Origin: Acidobacteriota bacterium
GTDB taxonomy: Bacteria > Acidobacteriota > Blastocatellia > Pyrinomonadales > Pyrinomonadaceae
Length of the DNA: 64,000 bases
Assembly (NCBI GenBank): GCA_019639175.1
Contig: JAHBSK010000004.1
Location: forward strand, 1-64,000
Direction of reading: 5' to 3'
Part shown: one piece after another, positions 61,968 through 64,000 of the stretch
Numbering within the stretch: the first letter of the stretch is position 1
Layout of the letters: the number at the start of each line of letters is the position of its first letter
Notes under the pieces: generated by a model
Database searches by the model: none
What the model saw: only the letters and a program-made list of their open reading frames with translations
Told to the model about the DNA's origin: nothing
Position numbers and translations under genes: made by a program

Positions 61968-63332
61968 ATGGCAAAACAACCGGCAACAATTTTCGTCTGT
62001 CAAAACTGCGGCAGCCAGTCACGCAAATGGCTGGGGCAATGCCCAGACTGTTCCGAATGGAACACGATGGTCGAAGAAAAGTTTCGCGCACAGGCACAAA
62101 GCAGGTCTTATTCCGGCGGCGGTTTTTCGGCAAAGCCGGTCGCTTTTGATTCGATAGAACCACAGGACGAGGCGCGAACCTCTTCAGGCATAGAGGAATT
62201 TGACCGCACGCTCGGCGGCGGCATCGTTGCCGGCTCGCTGGTGCTGATAGGCGGCGCACCGGGCATCGGCAAATCGACCATCGTTTTGCAGATCGCCGAA
62301 CAGCTTGCCCAAAACGGGCAAAAGGTGCTGTATGTTTCGGGCGAAGAATCGGAACGGCAGATAAAGATGCGCGGCGAACGGCTTGGCGTAAGCGCTGAAG
62401 GGCTTTTTATCCTGCCGGAAACAAATCTTAATTCGATCCTGGCTGAGGCGGAATCGTTGAAGGCCGATCTCGTCATTGTAGATTCCATCCAGACGGTTTT
62501 CAGCGAAAAGATCGAATCAGCACCGGGCAGCGTCTCGCAGGTGCGCGAGGTGGCGACGCAGTTTATGATGTTCGCCAAACAGACCGGAACGCCGGTTTTC
62601 CTGACCGGCCACGTCACAAAAGAAGGCTCCATTGCCGGGCCGAAAACGCTGGAACACATCGTTGACACGGTCATCTATTTTGAAGGCGACCGCCATCATA
62701 ATCACCGCATCATCCGCGCGACCAAGAACCGCTTTGGAGCGGCAAATGAGATCGGCGTTTTTGAGATGACCGGCAGCGGGCTTGTGCCGGTCGGCAATCC
62801 GTCCGAGCTTTTTCTGCAGGAACGGCCCGAAGGCGCAAGCGGTTCGGTCGTGACCGTCTGTATGGAAGGCACGCGCCCGATGCTGGTTGAGGTTCAGGCT
62901 CTGGTCAGCGGCACAAAATTTGGCAGCGGCCGAAGAATGTGTCAGGGATTTGACCACAACCGCGCGTCGCTTTTGATAGCCGTGATGGAAAAGCGTTTGG
63001 GTATGCAGCTTTCCGGCGACGACGTTTTTATCAACATCGCGGGCGGCCTTGAGGTGGACGAACCGGCCGCCGATCTCGGTGTCATTGCGGCGATAGCATC
63101 GAGCTTTCGTAACCTCCAGATACCGCCGGAAACCGCCGTTTTCGGCGAGGTCGGCCTGACAGGCGAGGTTCGCGGCGTGCTTCAGGCTCAGACACGCGCC
63201 AGAGAAGCCCAAACACTCGGATTCAAAAAACTCATCCTGCCCGAATCGAATAAAAAGGGACTTGAGAAACTCCTCGGCATCAGAGTTGTGGGCGTGAAAG
63301 ATCTGGAAGAGGCGATAGACGAACTTTTTTAG
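61968..63332 (+). CDS. radA: DNA repair protein RadA/Sms
   Basis: RadA is a RecA-like helicase that helps branch migration in recombination. The 454-residue protein has a zinc ribbon with four Cys (CQNCGSQSRKW and CPDCSEW), a Walker A GGAPGIGKST near 97, the KNRFG motif (RATKNRFGAANEIGVFEM) near 248 and a C-terminal Lon-like domain ending ILPESNKKGLEKLLGIRV. No Shine-Dalgarno is obvious. The start ATG follows the repeat region. Confidence 0.97.
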   Translation: MAKQPATIFVCQNCGSQSRKWLGQCPDCSEWNTMVEEKFRAQAQSRSYSGGGFSAKPVAFDSIEPQDEARTSSGIEEFDRTLGGGIVAGSLVLIGGAPGIGKSTIVLQIAEQLAQNGQKVLYVSGEESERQIKMRGERLGVSAEGLFILPETNLNSILAEAESLKADLVIVDSIQTVFSEKIESAPGSVSQVREVATQFMMFAKQTGTPVFLTGHVTKEGSIAGPKTLEHIVDTVIYFEGDRHHNHRIIRATKNRFGAANEIGVFEMTGSGLVPVGNPSELFLQERPEGASGSVVTVCMEGTRPMLVEVQALVSGTKFGSGRRMCQGFDHNRASLLIAVMEKRLGMQLSGDDVFINIAGGLEVDEPAADLGVIAAIASSFRNLQIPPETAVFGEVGLTGEVRGVLQAQTRAREAQTLGFKKLILPESNKKGLEKLLGIRVVGVKDLEEAIDELF

Positions 63333-63347
63333 GACGCCGGCAAATAT

Positions 63348-63572
63348 TTATGCGGCTATGGGGTGAGGCTGCGGCTTGGGAATTTCATCCCCGAATTCAC
63401 GCGCGGTCGCTATCCAGAGGTCAATTGCTTCCCTGACGTTTTGTACCGCATCCATTTGTGTTGATCCATGCGCCATGCAACCCGGAAGCTCAGGCACTTC
63501 AGCGACAAATATCTGGTCGTCGTCGTCCCAATAAATAACTATTTCGTATTTTGGAGAGTTCCCGTTCTTCAT
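63348..63572 (-). CDS. HicB-like antitoxin, unpaired
   Basis: The 74-residue protein (KYEIVIYWDDDDQIFVAEVP, ELPGCMAHGSTQMDAVQNVR) is a short HicB-type N-terminal domain without a ribbon-helix-helix tail. No hicA is visible on either side: the neighbours are radA (convergent) and a gene starting at 63682 on the other strand. It may be a relic or may act on a distant toxin. Confidence 0.75.
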   Translation of the reverse strand: MKNGNSPKYEIVIYWDDDDQIFVAEVPELPGCMAHGSTQMDAVQNVREAIDLWIATAREFGDEIPKPQPHPIAA

Positions 63573-63681
63573 AGGTCGTTCTCACGCACCATCGCTCTTT
63601 GCTGCCGTCACGGAGGTTAGCATTTTTTCATTGGAATTACTATGATTTGACCAAACAGTTGCATTTGATCTACGTGAAACA

Positions 63682-64000
63682 ATGAGCAAAACCATCATTA
63701 CAGAAGGCGACGAGGGCGTTCAGCTTATAATCAAGAACCGGAAAGGCGACCGCAAAAAGCGCAATGCAGCCAAAGATGTTTCGGCACGTTCGCCTGTGCA
63801 GGTGCTTTACGGCGGAGCCGACCGATATTCGGCATCGACGCCGGAAAAAATGGGCAAGATCGCCTTGGCAACGCTGAAAACATACGCGCCGAATTTTGTT
63901 GAATTTGCACAGGCTGTTCGCCTGCCCGGAACTGAGACCTTGCCGGGTTTTCCGGCTGCGGCTGAAAAGCTGGTCGAGCAGGTGACAAAGAATCCTGTAA
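63682..64000 (+). CDS. Unfinished gene, DUF6986-like N-terminus (partial)
   Basis: From ATG 63682 the frame stays open to the end of the window (106 residues, incomplete). It begins MSKTIITEGDEGVQLIIKNR and contains SPVQVLYGGADRYSASTPEK and LPGTETLPGFPAAAEKLVEQ. The QVLYGGADRY pattern resembles the start of the phosphoenolpyruvate kinase/DUF6986 family (aldolase/citrate-lyase fold), but that assignment is from recall of a short motif and is tentative. It is divergent from the unpaired HicB gene. Confidence 0.55.
   Translation, partial: MSKTIITEGDEGVQLIIKNRKGDRKKRNAAKDVSARSPVQVLYGGADRYSASTPEKMGKIALATLKTYAPNFVEFAQAVRLPGTETLPGFPAAAEKLVEQVTKNPV

Overview
The window reads like a bacterial chromosome of moderate G+C, most likely an Acidobacteriota relative (Blastocatellia-like). 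This is inferred from the Oar-type TonB-dependent receptor with an N-terminal carboxypeptidase-regulatory domain, the many intergenic palindromic repeats, the abundance of toxin-antitoxin pairs, and typical core genes (pntAB, metH, uvrB, radA, proC). I saw no rRNA or tRNA gene and no CRISPR array.

Layout. 0-6.4 kb: a small secreted protein, then a proton-translocating transhydrogenase operon in which an AT-rich GmrSD-like (DUF262/DUF1524) gene and a DUF433/DUF5615 toxin-antitoxin pair sit between pntA and pntB. 6.4-14.2 kb: thioredoxin-like ferredoxin, FHA-like membrane protease, orphan FtsX-type permease, proC, a PlsC acyltransferase, a metallophosphoesterase overlapping a saccharopine-dehydrogenase-family gene, and a ParE-type pair. 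14.2-23.3 kb: cobalamin-dependent metH with an unusual leader, Uma2 nuclease, DUF937 protein, an NHL-repeat lipoprotein and Xaa-Pro aminopeptidase. 23.6-28 kb: lipid kinase, a nest of REP-like palindromes, and two tandem decayed copies of a 1.49-kb insertion sequence with 16-bp target repeats. 27.9-32.4 kb: a c-di-AMP (ydaO-type) riboswitch plus terminator in front of a frameshifted FAD/NAD(P)-binding protein and an AMP-ligase/ACP/acyltransferase fusion. 33-35.5 kb: a CpxAR-like two-component system. 35.5-52.6 kb: a peptidoglycan amino-sugar recycling region (nagA, TonB receptor, serine hydrolase-NamZ fusion, LysR regulator, BadF-type sugar kinase, murQ, sodium symporter, exported NagZ-type GH3, lysA). 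52.6-64 kb: more toxin-antitoxin pairs (ParE, MazEF, HicAB), a PhyH-type oxygenase, a TPR-like protein, HAD phosphatase, FAD-linked oxidase, uvrB, radA and the start of an unfinished gene.

How it fits together. NamZ and NagZ would release MurNAc and GlcNAc outside the cytoplasm; the TonB receptor and sodium symporter are candidate importers; the BadF-type kinase, MurQ and NagA would turn the sugars into glucosamine-6-phosphate; lysA handles diaminopimelate chemistry. This is inference from gene content.

The most unusual signal is a set of repeat elements lying in frame inside conserved genes (pntA, metH, namZ, nagZ, lysA, FAD oxidase). Two of these families recur in different genes inside this window, and one also has an intergenic copy just upstream of metH. 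The second is the c-di-AMP riboswitch wired to a lipid or acyl-transfer operon, with the tandem IS inserted right next to its promoter.
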